In this document: in pieces, positions 54,801-64,000 of the stretch
How positions within the stretch are numbered: the first letter of the stretch is position 1
How the letters are laid out: every line of letters starts with the position of its first letter
Assembly: GCA_951812895.1 (NCBI GenBank)
Contig: OX638333.1
Span: 548,366 to 612,365, forward strand
Direction of reading: 5' to 3'
From: an uncultured Roseovarius sp.
GTDB lineage: Bacteria; Pseudomonadota; Alphaproteobacteria; Rhodobacterales; Rhodobacteraceae
Length of the DNA: 64,000 nucleotides
Notes under the pieces: generated by a model
What the model was told of the DNA's origin: nothing
The model's input: only the letters and a program-made list of their open reading frames with translations
Databases searched by the model: none
Position numbers and translations under genes: made by a program

Positions 54801-57800
54801 GCAACGATCTGGTGGATGGCGGTGCCGGTAGTGACGATCTTGATGGTGGTATAGGGGATGACACGATCATCGGGTCGACAGGTGGCGATGCGATTGACGG
54901 CGGTGCGGATACCGACACCTATGATGGCAGCGCCATTGCCACGATGCGACTATCGGTGAACAACGACGGAGATGGTGGGCTCTCTAAATTATTCAGCTCC
55001 GGCGCGCCAGGCAACGACAGCATTTCAAGCGTGGAAACTTATATCGCGGGTGAGGACTCAAGCGAAAGTGATCGAATTGCCCTAAGCGACGCGATTGACC
55101 AGGCGGATGTCGCGACGGCAATCCAAGGGTTGGATGATACCGCTGCGGGGGTTTTTGTATCTGGTGACACAGGGACAGCCTTCGGGCCTGCCGAGGATTA
55201 TGATCTTTCCGATATTCTGGCAGGCACGTCGCCGGACGGAATCTTACCCGCAATTGGCCCCGTCGGCAGATATAACGTGACTGCGGGCGACGAAAGCGGC
55301 CAGATCGGCAACATTTCATTTGAAAACTTTGAAAACATCGTCTTCTCGGTCAGAGCATCGCCAGATGGTGTTGTGAACGGTCTTGATGCCACTGAGACGA
55401 TGGCTTTGGGATACACCGATGCCCAGGGCGATCAGATCACGACCGGCGCGGACAGCATCCTTGGCAATGGCGGCAATGATATAATAGACGGCGCAGGCGG
55501 CGCTGATACTGTGTCTGGGGGTGGCGGGAATGACCGACTGTTCCTGAGGGTGAGCGAGGCCGCAGATCTGGCAGAATTTGATGGTGGCGCAGATGACGAT
55601 GCGATCTCCATCCGGGTTGATGTGCCGACCGGTGTCGTGGATCTGACCGGCGCAAATATCTCTAATGTTGAATCACTGGCTATTCAGACGAACTTTACCA
55701 GCGATCTGACCATCGAACTAACCGCCGCGCAGGCAAACGCCAATTTCACCTCCTACACTTCGGCGCTGCATCAGACGTCCGGGGCATCGGATGCAACGCC
55801 TTTTAGCCACACCTACGCCTTTGAAATGGGGGGTGAGACCACACTGGATCTGTCGGGAGTCACATTTGGTGGCTTTATCAATCCCGGCGACAAGACGGTG
55901 ATCACCGGAGACGCAGACAATGAAACCATTATCGGCGGATCACTGCCCGACGTCATTGATGGCGGCGGCGGCAATGACAACCTGAGCGGAGGCCCGGGCA
56001 ACGACACAATTGTCGCCTCCACAGGTAGCGACACAATTGATGGCGGCGCGGATTCCAACACGTATGATTCAGGCAGTTTTTCCAGTGTTACGGTGAGTGC
56101 GAGAGCCGACGAGTCTGGCCGGGTCAGCAAGTTTTCAGGTACCAGTTTCGTCGCGAGTGACACGTTGACAAGTATCCAAAATTACGTTGCTGGTGAGGAT
56201 GCGTCAGAAGATGATGCCATCGGCCTTCCTACTATCCTGGCGGACGAAGTAGGAACGTCAGTTCAGGGGCTCTCTGACGATGCTGTCGGAATATTTGGAC
56301 CGCCCGGCGCGCCCTCAATCCGATTTGGCCCAACCGAGACCTATCAACTTTCTCATATACTTACCGGTTCATCCCCTGACGGAGTTTTGCCCGCAATTGG
56401 CCCCGTCGGCCAAATCTCGGTGACCGCGGGTGACGAAAGCGGTCAGGTCGGTGGCATATCCTTTGAGAATTTCGAGCTTATAGAGTTCAGTGTCAGTCCG
56501 GAAACAAACGGCACTGTTGACGGGAATAGTACCAGTGAACTGATGGAACCCGGCTTTACCGACGCGCAGGGTGATCAGATCACCGCTGGTGCCGACAGTA
56601 TTCTTGGCAATGGTGGCAACGACACAATTGATGGCGGGGATGGCGCCGACACGGTGGATGGCGGGGCCGGAGCCGACTCCATCGACGGTGGTTCTGGCGC
56701 GGACATTCTGGACGGCGGAACAGAGAGTGATGAGATCAACGGGGATGAGGGGGACGATACGATCATTGCCTCATCAGGCAACGACACAATTGATGGCGGC
56801 GCGGATTCCAACACCTATGACACAAGCGGTTTGTCCAGTGTCACGGTGAGCACGAGAGTCGGCGAGGCTGGCGTGGTCAGCAAGTTTTCGGGCACCAATT
56901 CCATCGGGAGTGACAGTTTAACAAGTATCCAGAACTACGTTGCCGGTGAGGATGCGTCAGAGGATGATGCCATCGGCTTTCGTCCTGTCCTGGCGGATGA
57001 AGTAGGAACGTCGATTCAGGGTCTTTCTGACGACGCCGTCGGATCATTTGGACCACCCGCTACGCCACCAACCGCATTTGGCCCTACAGAGGCCTATCAA
57101 CTTTCTCATATACTTTCTGGCACCTCACCGGGCGGGGTTTTGCCCGCAATTGGACCCGTCGGCTTTTACTCCGTGACCGCGGGCGACGAAAGCGGTCAGA
57201 TCGGCGGCATATCCTTTGAGAATTTCGAACTTATTGAGTTCTCAGTGGCGGCACCGATGAACAGCGACCCCGATGCGATGGATGACACGGCCGATATCAG
57301 CGAGGACGCGGTCGCGACCGCCATAGATGTGTTGGACAATGACGCCGATCCAAACCCCGCTGATACGCTTTCCATCCAGAGCTTTGATACCACTGGTACA
57401 GCTGGCGGTACGGTCACGCTCCACGACAACGGAACGCCGGGTGATCCGACCGACGACCTTCTGAACTACGATCCCAACGGCCAGTTCGAAAGCCTTGGCG
57501 AAGGTGACACTGCGACGGATATGTTCAGTTACACCGTTACAGACAGCAATGGAGGCACGGGCACGGCCACTGTCACCGTTACGATCATGGGCGAGAATGA
57601 CGCACCCGTTGCCTCCGATGTCAGCATCAGCGTTGGCGAAGACAATATGAGCACCAACATCATACCGATCATTGGCAGCGCTGCCAACGATCCCGACCTG
57701 ACGGACACGCTCGAAGTGCCGGATGTCATAAAACCCGACACGATAGGTTTTGCGACCACCAGTGGTGTCACGGACGTTAGCTACAATGCCAATGGCCAGT

Positions 57801-60800
57801 TCGAATACCTGGCGGACGGCGAAACGGCCGCAGATTCTTTCATGTACATCGTGACTGATGATTTTGGGGGACGTGAGACGGCGACCGTGAACGTCACGAT
57901 CACCGGTGTCAATGACGACCCCGATGCGATGGATGACAGCGCCACGGTGGGGGAAAATGACCCGACCCCGACCACCATCGACCTGACCGGTAACGATGCA
58001 GACCCGGACGCAACCGATGACCTTGAAATCCTGAGCATCGACACCACCGGCACGCTCGGCATTGTGACGCTGAACCCGGACAATGATACGGTGGAGTACA
58101 ATCCGGACTTTCGGTTCGATGACGTGGGTGCGGCTGAAACTGCCACTGATACCTTCACCTACACCGTCACTGATGGCGCGGGCGGGCAGGACACCGCGAC
58201 CGTCACCGTTACAGTCAACGGTGCCAATGACGAACCCTTTGCCATGGATGACGTCGCGACGGTGAACGAGGACGCAGCAGCGACCACCATCAACGTGCTG
58301 AGCAACGACACTGACGTGGACATGAATGATGCGTTGGGCATCCTGAGCGTCGACGACACAGGAGTAACCGGAACAGTCACCGTTGATGACAACGGAACAC
58401 CGGGCGATGCGGCGGATGACACGCTGCTTTACGATCCCAACGGCCAGTTCGAGTTCCTGGCAGAGGGTGAAGCGTCCGGAGACTCGTTCACCTATACGGT
58501 CACCGACGGCAATGGTGGACAAAGCACAGCCAGGGTCATTGTCAACGTCACCGGTGTCAATGACGACCCCGATGCGATGGATGACAGCGCCACGGTGGGG
58601 GAAAATGACCCGACCCCGACCACCATCGACCTGACCGGTAACGATGCAGACCCGGACGCAACCGATGACCTTGAAATCCTGAGCATCGACACCACCGGCA
58701 CGCTCGGCATTGTGACGCTGAACCCGGACAATGATACGGTGGAGTACAATCCGGACTTTCGGTTCGATGACGTGGGTGCGGCTGAAACTGCCACTGATAC
58801 CTTCACCTACACCGTCACTGATGGCGCGGGCGGGCAGGACACCGCGACCGTCACCGTTACAGTCAACGGTGCCAATGACGAACCCTTTGCCATGGATGAC
58901 GTCGCGACGGTGAACGAGGACGCAGCAGCGACCACCATCAACGTGCTGAGCAACGACACTGACGTGGACATGAATGATGCGTTGGGCATCCTGAGCGTCG
59001 ACGACACAGGAGTAACCGGAACAGTCACCGTTGATGACAACGGAACACCGGGCGATACGGCGGATGACACGCTGCTTTACGATCCCAACGGCCAGTTCGA
59101 GTTCCTGGCAGAGGGTGAAGCGTCCGGAGACTCGTTCACCTATACGGTCACCGACGGCAATGGTGGACAAAGCACAGCCAGGGTCATTGTCAACGTCACC
59201 GGTGTCAATGACGACCCCGATGCGATGGATGACAGCGCCACGGTGGGGGAAAATGACCCGACCCCGACCACCATCGACCTGACCGGTAACGATGCAGACC
59301 CGGACGCAACCGATGACCTTGAAATCCTGAGCATCGACACCACCGGCACGCTCGGCATTGTGACGCTGAACCCGGACAATGATACGGTGGAGTACAATCC
59401 GGACTTTCGGTTCGATGACGTGGGTGCGGCTGAAACTGCCACTGATACCTTCACCTACACCGTCACTGATGGCGCGGGCGGGCAGGACACCGCGACCGTC
59501 ACCGTTACAGTCAACGGTGCCAATGACGAACCCTTTGCCATGGATGACGTCGCGACGGTGAACGAGGACGCAGCAGCGACCACCATCAACGTGCTGAGCA
59601 ACGACACTGACGTGGACATGAATGATGCGTTGGGCATCCTGAGCGTCGACGACACAGGAGTAACCGGAACGGTCACCGTTGATGACAACGGTACACCGGG
59701 CGATACGGCGGATGACACGCTGCTTTACGATCCCAACGGCCAGTTCGAGTTCCTGGCAGGGGGTGAGGCGTCCGGGGACTCGTTCACCTATACGGTCACC
59801 GACGGCAATGGTGGACAAAGCACAGCCAGGGTCATTGTCAACGTCACCGGTGTCAATGACGACCCAGTGGCCAATGATGACACTGTGCCAACCGACGAAG
59901 ACACGCTGGTGGTCTTCGATCCCACGCTGAACGACGCCGATCCGGATGGCGACCCGCTAGAGGTTCTCACGATCAGTGACCCCGCCAACGGCACGGTCAC
60001 AGATAACGGTGATGGCACATTCGACTATACGCCGGACCCGGGTTTCAACGGATTGGATGATGTCACCTACACCGCCACCGATGGCGCGGGCGGCATGGAC
60101 ACCGCGATTGTCACCTTCAACGTGGCACCGGTGAACGACGCGCCAGTGGCCGAAGACGATACGCCCACGACCGACGAAGACACGCCGGTCATCATCCGGC
60201 TTCTGGACAATGACAGCGACGTCGACGGTGATACGCTGGAAATCGACAGCTTCACCCAGCCTGCTAACGGTACCGTAACCGACAACGGCGACGGCACCGT
60301 CACCTACACGCCCGACCCCGATTTCAACGGCCCTGACACGTTTTCCTACACGATCAACGACGGAAGCGGCGGAAGCGATACTGCAACTGTGTCGGTCGAA
60401 GTGAACGCCGCTGCCGCGGGCCCGGTCGATGGTTTGGATTCAGGCGAACTTATGGAGCCCGGTTACACCGACCTGCAGGGCGACCAGATTGACGGCTCAG
60501 ATGGTGATGACGACACGATCTTTGGCAATGGCGGTGACGACTCAATTGACGGCGGTGCGGGCAATGACACGGTTGATGGCGGCGGGGGTGATGATTTCTT
60601 TGAAATCAGAGACGAAGGCGACGGCATCGACAATGACATCGTGTTCGGTGGCGAAACCAGCGAAACCGATGGCGACATACTAACGACGCGGGGCATCAAC
60701 GATGATCTTGAGCTGACCATGTCGGCCCCCGAGGAAGGAACACTGACCGATGGTGTGGACACAACAGTGTTCAAAGAGATCGAAATAATCAAGCTGGGCG

Positions 60801-63800
60801 GTGGTAATGACACAGTCACCGGATCCGACGGCGATGACAGTATCGACAGCGGCGATGGCAATGACTTCATCAATGGTGGTGACGGTGATGACACGCTGGA
60901 TGGCGACGAAGACAATGACACCCTGATCGGCGGCAACGGCAATGACAGTATCAGAGGTGATGAGGGCAACGACCTGATCGACACCTCCGGCGGCGGCACG
61001 GATCCGCTGCCCGACCGTGGTTTCGGCGAATACGGGCCGTTCTCGGCGATCCCGGCCGATGCCGACCCCAATGATGACCGCGATACGGCCCACGGCGGTG
61101 ACGGCAATGACACTATTACCACCGGCGACGATGCGGACATCATCTCTGGTGGTGAAGGTGAGGATGTCATCGACGCCGGGCCTGATGATGACACGGTGCG
61201 TGGCAATGATGATGAGGACCTGATCATCGGCGGCGAAGGCTCTGACGATCTGTCAGGCCAGAGCGGCAATGACACTATCTTTGGTGGCCTCGGCCCAAGT
61301 GCGCCGGATGCGCTCAGCATTCCGGATGCACCGGACAGCGGCCTCTTCGGGCCGGACCCGGATCCGACCAACGGGATGGACACGATTGACGGAGGTGCAG
61401 GCCGCGATCTGATCTTTGGTGAGGATGACGATGATGTCATCACCGGTGGTTATGGTGATGATACGATAGATGGCGGCATCGACGATGACATGCTCTCGGG
61501 TGAGCAGGGAAATGATGATCTGGTCGGAGGCCAGGGCGCGGATACGATGTCGGGCGGTGATGACCGAGACAGCTTTGTGATTGATGAGCGCGCGCATGGC
61601 TTTGGCGATGTCATAGATGGCGGCACCGGGGATACCGGCGAAGGCGATGTCGATACACTCGATCTGACCGGGCTGGGCCCGACCGAGATTGTCGGCCAGA
61701 CCACTGATGCGGATGGCGACTCCACCAGCGGAACGATCAATTTCCTGAACAGTGCTGGGGGGATCGACGGGTCATTGTCGTTTGCCGAGATCGAGACGAT
61801 TTTGCGCGACAACGCAGAGCCCGATGCGGTGGACGACAACGCCATAGTAGGCGAAGATGACGCGACGTCGACAACGATTGATCTGACAAACAACGACACC
61901 GACCCGGATGCGTTGGATGATCTTGAGATCACATCGATTGATACAACGGGCACCACAGGCTCGGTGACAATCAATCCGGACAATGACACAGTCGAATATG
62001 ATCCCAACGGCCAGTTCGAAGCGTTGGCGGATGGCGAGACTGCCAATGACAGCTTCTCCTACACCATCACTGACGGCGACGGCGGACAAAGCACCGCCAC
62101 TGTCAACGTCACCATCAACGGTGTCAACGACGCCCCCGATGCAATGGATGATGTCGCTTCTACTAATGAAGAGACGCCTGTTACGATTGATGTATTGGCG
62201 AATGACACGGATGTTGATGGAGATGTTCTGACGATCACGGGGGCCTCGGTTCCTGCGGCGCAGGGTACGGTTTCGATTGTCTCGGACGAGCTTGTTTACA
62301 CCCCTGCGACCGATTTCACCGGTACGGCCACGATTTCCTACAGCATTTCCGATGGGAATGGCGGCACAGACGTTGCCGAGGTCGAGGTGATGGTAAACAA
62401 CATCAACGATGCGCCGACTGCGAATGATGACATTGCGTCGACGGATGAAGATGTACCGGTTGTTGTTGATCTGACGGGCAATGATACTGATCCGGATGGT
62501 GACCCGCTGACGGTGACCTCTGTGAGTGTCGATCCGGCTGAGGGCACAGTTGTTGATAATGGTGACGGGACAGCGACGTTTACCCCTGCGCCGAACTTCA
62601 ACGGGCCTGCGACGATCACTTACAGCATTACCGACGGCAATGGCGGCTCTGACACCGGCGAGGCTCTGGTCAGTGTTGGTGCGGCGCAGGATGCGCCGGT
62701 TGCCAATGATGATGCGGTGACGACGGATGAGGATACGCCGGTTACGATTGATGTGCTGGCCAATGACAGCGATCCCGATGGCGATCCGCTGACCATTGTT
62801 GGTGCGATGGCTGATCCGGCCGAAGGCACGGTTGCAATTGTCGGCAATGAGCTGGTCTTTACACCGGCGGCGGACTTCAACGGCACAGCGACGCTCAGCT
62901 ACACCATTTCTGATGGCAATGGCGGCACCGACAGTGCGGATGTCACGGTTACGGTTGATCCGGTCAACGATGCACCGATTGCGGTTGATGACATTGAGAC
63001 GACGGATGAGGATGTTCCGGTTGTTGTTGATCTGCTGGGCAATGATGTTGATCCGGATGGGGATCCTCTGGCGATTTCTTCGCTGGATGTTGACCCGGCT
63101 GAAGGCTCGGTTGTGGACAATGGGGACGGCACGGTGACCTTTACGCCTGCGCCGGACTTCAATGGTCCTGCGACGATCACCTACACGGTGACCGACGGCA
63201 ATGGCGGCAGCGATACCGGCGAGGCTGTGGTCAGTGTGGGTGCGGTCAACGATGCACCGATTGCCAATGACGACACCGGCAACACCGATCAGGGCACACC
63301 TGTAACCGTCGACGTGATCGCCAATGACAGCGATCCTGACGGTGATCCGATCGAGGTGATCTCGGCCACGGTTCCTGTGAGCCAGGGTACAGTTGTCAAC
63401 AACAATGACGGCACGGTGACCTTCACGCCCGCCCCGGCCTTTGTCGGCACGGCGGTTGTCACCTACACGATCAGTGACGGCAATGGTCTGACCGATACGG
63501 CGGATGTGACCATCGAGGTGGCAGATGTTGTCGGCCCGGTTGATGGTCTGGACAGTGGCGAGGACATGGATCCCGGCTACACCGACCTTCAGGGTGACAT
63601 GATCGACGGCTCTGACGGCGATGATGACACGATCTTTGGCAATGACGGGAATGACACGATCGACAGCGGTGTTGGCGACGACACGGTTGATGGTGGCAGC
63701 GGCGACGATGTCTTTGAGATCAACGAAGAAGGCGACGGCATCGACAATGATGTGATCATCGGCGGCGAGACCGGCGAGGATGAGGGCGACACGATCGACA

Positions 63801-64000
63801 CCTCGGATATCGATGACGATCTGGAAGTGATCTTCACCGATCCCGAAGAGGGCACGATCGACGACGGCACCGACACAACAGAGTTCGAAGAGATCGAGAA
63901 CATCATCCTTGGCGATGGCGACGACACGGTCGAAGGCTCTGACGGCGACGAGAATGTCAGCACCGGTGGCGGCAGCGATACCGTTGACGGGGATGATGGC
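51890..64000 (+). CDS. Giant RTX and cadherin-like repeat protein (3' end beyond window)
   Basis: A single frame of 4037 codons starts at GTG 51890 and is still open at the window end. Residues about 1-200 form a unique head without a Sec signal. Then come RTX calcium-binding blocks (GGxGxDxx, such as GEGGNDTIFAGAGDDS) at about 217-560, repeated between copies of a separate 80-residue module (five copies, to about 1787). Residues about 1790-2840 are cadherin/VCBS-like domains with NDAPVA, ANDTD and YTVTDGNGG motifs, including three almost identical 216-residue units. A second RTX block (2845-3255), more cadherin-like domains (3310-3880) and a third RTX block follow. This is the layout of type I-secreted adhesins or biofilm proteins. 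The export signal at the C-terminus, and a possible Hint domain, are outside the window. Confidence 0.9.
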   Translation, partial: MPNFIFDWLGIFGGGSSPSNTSFGPVDIKFSTSAAAGGAPTSQSVAVDGTNTLGNTTGFLELQIDAATAGQGIVQTIEFDTPFPNTGVTNVSFDILDVDQDTFDDQVRIIAYDPAGNVLPSNVVTLTAPPTVAISGDSANGNATAAPSDLSGNVSVSIAAEIGKIDIIFTAGPDVIGDPTSQEIGIGPISYSSNAIFDDRPDETPAPADAADDGMITGTAEDDIIFGGTIADGGFISGSNTGADNDATTPNDTITGEGGNDTIFAGAGDDSVLGGMGNDSIHGGTGNNILNGDGGEDTIFGGDMADIIDGGDERDFIFSGAGADEIRAGGGNDMVTESAADVAGNILIDGGTGSDQFEIAPGGVSSASLTGVTFQNFEFLSIDRDTTNFTVELLASQADDLNAVFLSGFETNTRTIDISMGDQTTLDLFGLGVSNFRAGDAFRVFGDGDAETISGTFVADSISGAGGDDSLTGHGGSDTILGGGGNDTLNGGFGADLLDGGTENDEINGDEGDDTIIASIGDDTIDGGADTDTYNSGNATQTRLDVNRAEDAQARLNFLTGTLTFDTITGVERFSAGERLGANDQFFTSSRIAAEDVGTQVQGISDTAVGEFTPLGGTAIAFGPGETYQISNILEGTSPGGGAAVIGPVGSYRITSGDENGQIGNIAYENFEEIRFTVEASQPGVVDGRETGENMGVGYFDPQGDQITTGDDSILGNGGNDTIDGRSGNDTIDGGDGNDTVNGSEGDDTFIASAGDNVIDGGADKDTYDGSGIERTLVITSDDGNGRVFTSFATGPTGDDTVSGIEHFIAPESASSDDSIALTTVIPATAISTSIQGLSDAAAGAFLSESGVPTSFGPTQTYQLSHILSGTSPDGASPAVGPVGFYRVSSGEESGQIGNISFENFETIEFEVEDLTDGVVDGLDTDELMESGYTDAQGDQITAGADSVLGNGGNDTIDGDGGNDTIEGGAGNDLVDGGAGSDDLDGGIGDDTIIGSTGGDAIDGGADTDTYDGSAIATMRLSVNNDGDGGLSKLFSSGAPGNDSISSVETYIAGEDSSESDRIALSDAIDQADVATAIQGLDDTAAGVFVSGDTGTAFGPAEDYDLSDILAGTSPDGILPAIGPVGRYNVTAGDESGQIGNISFENFENIVFSVRASPDGVVNGLDATETMALGYTDAQGDQITTGADSILGNGGNDIIDGAGGADTVSGGGGNDRLFLRVSEAADLAEFDGGADDDAISIRVDVPTGVVDLTGANISNVESLAIQTNFTSDLTIELTAAQANANFTSYTSALHQTSGASDATPFSHTYAFEMGGETTLDLSGVTFGGFINPGDKTVITGDADNETIIGGSLPDVIDGGGGNDNLSGGPGNDTIVASTGSDTIDGGADSNTYDSGSFSSVTVSARADESGRVSKFSGTSFVASDTLTSIQNYVAGEDASEDDAIGLPTILADEVGTSVQGLSDDAVGIFGPPGAPSIRFGPTETYQLSHILTGSSPDGVLPAIGPVGQISVTAGDESGQVGGISFENFELIEFSVSPETNGTVDGNSTSELMEPGFTDAQGDQITAGADSILGNGGNDTIDGGDGADTVDGGAGADSIDGGSGADILDGGTESDEINGDEGDDTIIASSGNDTIDGGADSNTYDTSGLSSVTVSTRVGEAGVVSKFSGTNSIGSDSLTSIQNYVAGEDASEDDAIGFRPVLADEVGTSIQGLSDDAVGSFGPPATPPTAFGPTEAYQLSHILSGTSPGGVLPAIGPVGFYSVTAGDESGQIGGISFENFELIEFSVAAPMNSDPDAMDDTADISEDAVATAIDVLDNDADPNPADTLSIQSFDTTGTAGGTVTLHDNGTPGDPTDDLLNYDPNGQFESLGEGDTATDMFSYTVTDSNGGTGTATVTVTIMGENDAPVASDVSISVGEDNMSTNIIPIIGSAANDPDLTDTLEVPDVIKPDTIGFATTSGVTDVSYNANGQFEYLADGETAADSFMYIVTDDFGGRETATVNVTITGVNDDPDAMDDSATVGENDPTPTTIDLTGNDADPDATDDLEILSIDTTGTLGIVTLNPDNDTVEYNPDFRFDDVGAAETATDTFTYTVTDGAGGQDTATVTVTVNGANDEPFAMDDVATVNEDAAATTINVLSNDTDVDMNDALGILSVDDTGVTGTVTVDDNGTPGDAADDTLLYDPNGQFEFLAEGEASGDSFTYTVTDGNGGQSTARVIVNVTGVNDDPDAMDDSATVGENDPTPTTIDLTGNDADPDATDDLEILSIDTTGTLGIVTLNPDNDTVEYNPDFRFDDVGAAETATDTFTYTVTDGAGGQDTATVTVTVNGANDEPFAMDDVATVNEDAAATTINVLSNDTDVDMNDALGILSVDDTGVTGTVTVDDNGTPGDTADDTLLYDPNGQFEFLAEGEASGDSFTYTVTDGNGGQSTARVIVNVTGVNDDPDAMDDSATVGENDPTPTTIDLTGNDADPDATDDLEILSIDTTGTLGIVTLNPDNDTVEYNPDFRFDDVGAAETATDTFTYTVTDGAGGQDTATVTVTVNGANDEPFAMDDVATVNEDAAATTINVLSNDTDVDMNDALGILSVDDTGVTGTVTVDDNGTPGDTADDTLLYDPNGQFEFLAGGEASGDSFTYTVTDGNGGQSTARVIVNVTGVNDDPVANDDTVPTDEDTLVVFDPTLNDADPDGDPLEVLTISDPANGTVTDNGDGTFDYTPDPGFNGLDDVTYTATDGAGGMDTAIVTFNVAPVNDAPVAEDDTPTTDEDTPVIIRLLDNDSDVDGDTLEIDSFTQPANGTVTDNGDGTVTYTPDPDFNGPDTFSYTINDGSGGSDTATVSVEVNAAAAGPVDGLDSGELMEPGYTDLQGDQIDGSDGDDDTIFGNGGDDSIDGGAGNDTVDGGGGDDFFEIRDEGDGIDNDIVFGGETSETDGDILTTRGINDDLELTMSAPEEGTLTDGVDTTVFKEIEIIKLGGGNDTVTGSDGDDSIDSGDGNDFINGGDGDDTLDGDEDNDTLIGGNGNDSIRGDEGNDLIDTSGGGTDPLPDRGFGEYGPFSAIPADADPNDDRDTAHGGDGNDTITTGDDADIISGGEGEDVIDAGPDDDTVRGNDDEDLIIGGEGSDDLSGQSGNDTIFGGLGPSAPDALSIPDAPDSGLFGPDPDPTNGMDTIDGGAGRDLIFGEDDDDVITGGYGDDTIDGGIDDDMLSGEQGNDDLVGGQGADTMSGGDDRDSFVIDERAHGFGDVIDGGTGDTGEGDVDTLDLTGLGPTEIVGQTTDADGDSTSGTINFLNSAGGIDGSLSFAEIETILRDNAEPDAVDDNAIVGEDDATSTTIDLTNNDTDPDALDDLEITSIDTTGTTGSVTINPDNDTVEYDPNGQFEALADGETANDSFSYTITDGDGGQSTATVNVTINGVNDAPDAMDDVASTNEETPVTIDVLANDTDVDGDVLTITGASVPAAQGTVSIVSDELVYTPATDFTGTATISYSISDGNGGTDVAEVEVMVNNINDAPTANDDIASTDEDVPVVVDLTGNDTDPDGDPLTVTSVSVDPAEGTVVDNGDGTATFTPAPNFNGPATITYSITDGNGGSDTGEALVSVGAAQDAPVANDDAVTTDEDTPVTIDVLANDSDPDGDPLTIVGAMADPAEGTVAIVGNELVFTPAADFNGTATLSYTISDGNGGTDSADVTVTVDPVNDAPIAVDDIETTDEDVPVVVDLLGNDVDPDGDPLAISSLDVDPAEGSVVDNGDGTVTFTPAPDFNGPATITYTVTDGNGGSDTGEAVVSVGAVNDAPIANDDTGNTDQGTPVTVDVIANDSDPDGDPIEVISATVPVSQGTVVNNNDGTVTFTPAPAFVGTAVVTYTISDGNGLTDTADVTIEVADVVGPVDGLDSGEDMDPGYTDLQGDMIDGSDGDDDTIFGNDGNDTIDSGVGDDTVDGGSGDDVFEINEEGDGIDNDVIIGGETGEDEGDTIDTSDIDDDLEVIFTDPEEGTIDDGTDTTEFEEIENIILGDGDDTVEGSDGDENVSTGGGSDTVDGDDG
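53686..57248 (+). repeat. Five copies of an unrecognised 80-residue module inside the giant protein
   Basis: Copies lie at about 53686-53925, 54386-54628, 55117-55352, 56257-56495 and 57011-57248. Each begins with an IQGLSDxAxG-like line, continues FGPxxxYQLSHIL and GTSPDG, then PAIGPVG, and ends GDESGQIGxISFENFE. Copies 2-5 are followed within about 25-60 residues by either an RTX block opened by YTDAQGDQIT or, for the fifth, by the cadherin-like domains. The module differs from both RTX and cadherin repeats. Confidence 0.7.
57903..59846 (+). repeat. Three tandem 648-bp units, almost identical
   Basis: The marker CCGGTGTCAATGACGACCC begins at 57903, 58551 and 59199, each exactly 648 bases apart, and a diverged copy starts at 59847. 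Units encode 216 residues, two cadherin/VCBS-like domains each. Only scattered single-base differences were seen between copies (for example GATGCGGCGG against GATACGGCGG), so the duplication is recent or kept uniform by recombination. Confidence 0.93.

Noticed and set aside
57242-59818. Open minus-strand frame of 858 codons inside the giant adhesin gene
   Set aside because: It mirrors the plus-strand repeat: the translated sequence repeats with the same 216-residue period, has valine/histidine-rich composition without domain features, and the plus frame gives clear cadherin/VCBS motifs.
60463-61443. Minus-strand serine/proline-rich frame of 326 codons
   Set aside because: A shadow of RTX repeats rich in GAT/GGC codons, which read as serine and proline on the other strand.
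1-64000. CRISPR arrays, tRNA and rRNA genes
   Set aside because: No short direct repeats with unique spacers, and no T-loop/cloverleaf patterns were seen in the intergenic regions. The 191-bp and 648-bp repeats are far too long and have no spacers.

Overview
The window looks like the chromosome of a marine alphaproteobacterium of the Roseobacter group (Rhodobacterales). The pointers are high GC with Roseobacter-like proteins throughout, an F0 ATP synthase operon in the order I-B-E-X-F with split b and b' subunits, a MipZ division-site ATPase, a BluB cobalamin enzyme, a UPF0314/DUF2585 protein, a cysteine-free L31, tandem FAD-GcvT dehydrogenases beside an MttB homologue, and a giant RTX/cadherin-like protein. 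No rRNA, tRNA, CRISPR array or prophage was seen.

Layout. (1) 1-9.1 kb is a methylated-amine or betaine-type catabolic locus. A class III aminotransferase (cut by the window edge), two coupled FAD-GcvT dehydrogenases and an MttB-family methyltransferase lie on the minus strand, and a divergent LysR regulator and a cupin on the plus strand. (2) 9.1-14.6 kb is an accessory region: a class III cyclase/TolB-like/TPR protein enclosed by decayed repeats and a 191-bp tandem array, then an AT-rich gene that appears to join a PD-(D/E)XK nuclease to a PIN-like domain. This gene is the best candidate for an undescribed (probably defence) system. (3) 14.9-17.7 kb is the F0 operon atpI-B-E-X-F on the minus strand, with a clear terminator. 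(4) 17.8-23 kb holds an ArsR regulator coupled to a GT61-like glycosyltransferase, a LysR/EamA pair, an azoreductase, a small membrane protein and a tRNA-editing protein. (5) 23-29.7 kb is the translation and secretion block: ffh, acetyltransferase, chorismate mutase, rpsP, bluB, a 47-residue peptide, rimM, trmD, (a convergent hypothetical), rplS, rpmE, ending in a terminator.

(6) 29.7-31.1 kb is an IS110-family insertion sequence with a long 3' non-coding end. (7) 31.2-43.3 kb is ordinary chromosome: dadA, mipZ, two EamA transporters, a metallo-beta-lactamase-fold hydrolase, DUF2585, a VOC protein, an HpaI-type aldolase coupled to glucokinase, a phd-doc toxin-antitoxin pair, a peroxiredoxin and parE. 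(8) 43.3-44.7 kb is an AT-rich orphan gene followed by palindromic extragenic repeats. (9) 44.7-51.4 kb has a methyltransferase-like gene, two lipoproteins (one with HExxH), a secreted protein coupled to rppH, an M3 oligopeptidase and a PLP trans-sulfuration enzyme. (10) 51.9-64 kb is one uninterrupted reading frame of at least 4037 codons that runs off the window. It encodes a calcium-binding, repeat-rich surface or secreted protein, including a nearly identical 648-bp unit in three tandem copies and five copies of a module I do not recognise.

Coordinates come from reading the sequence. Functions rest on motif recognition without database searches.
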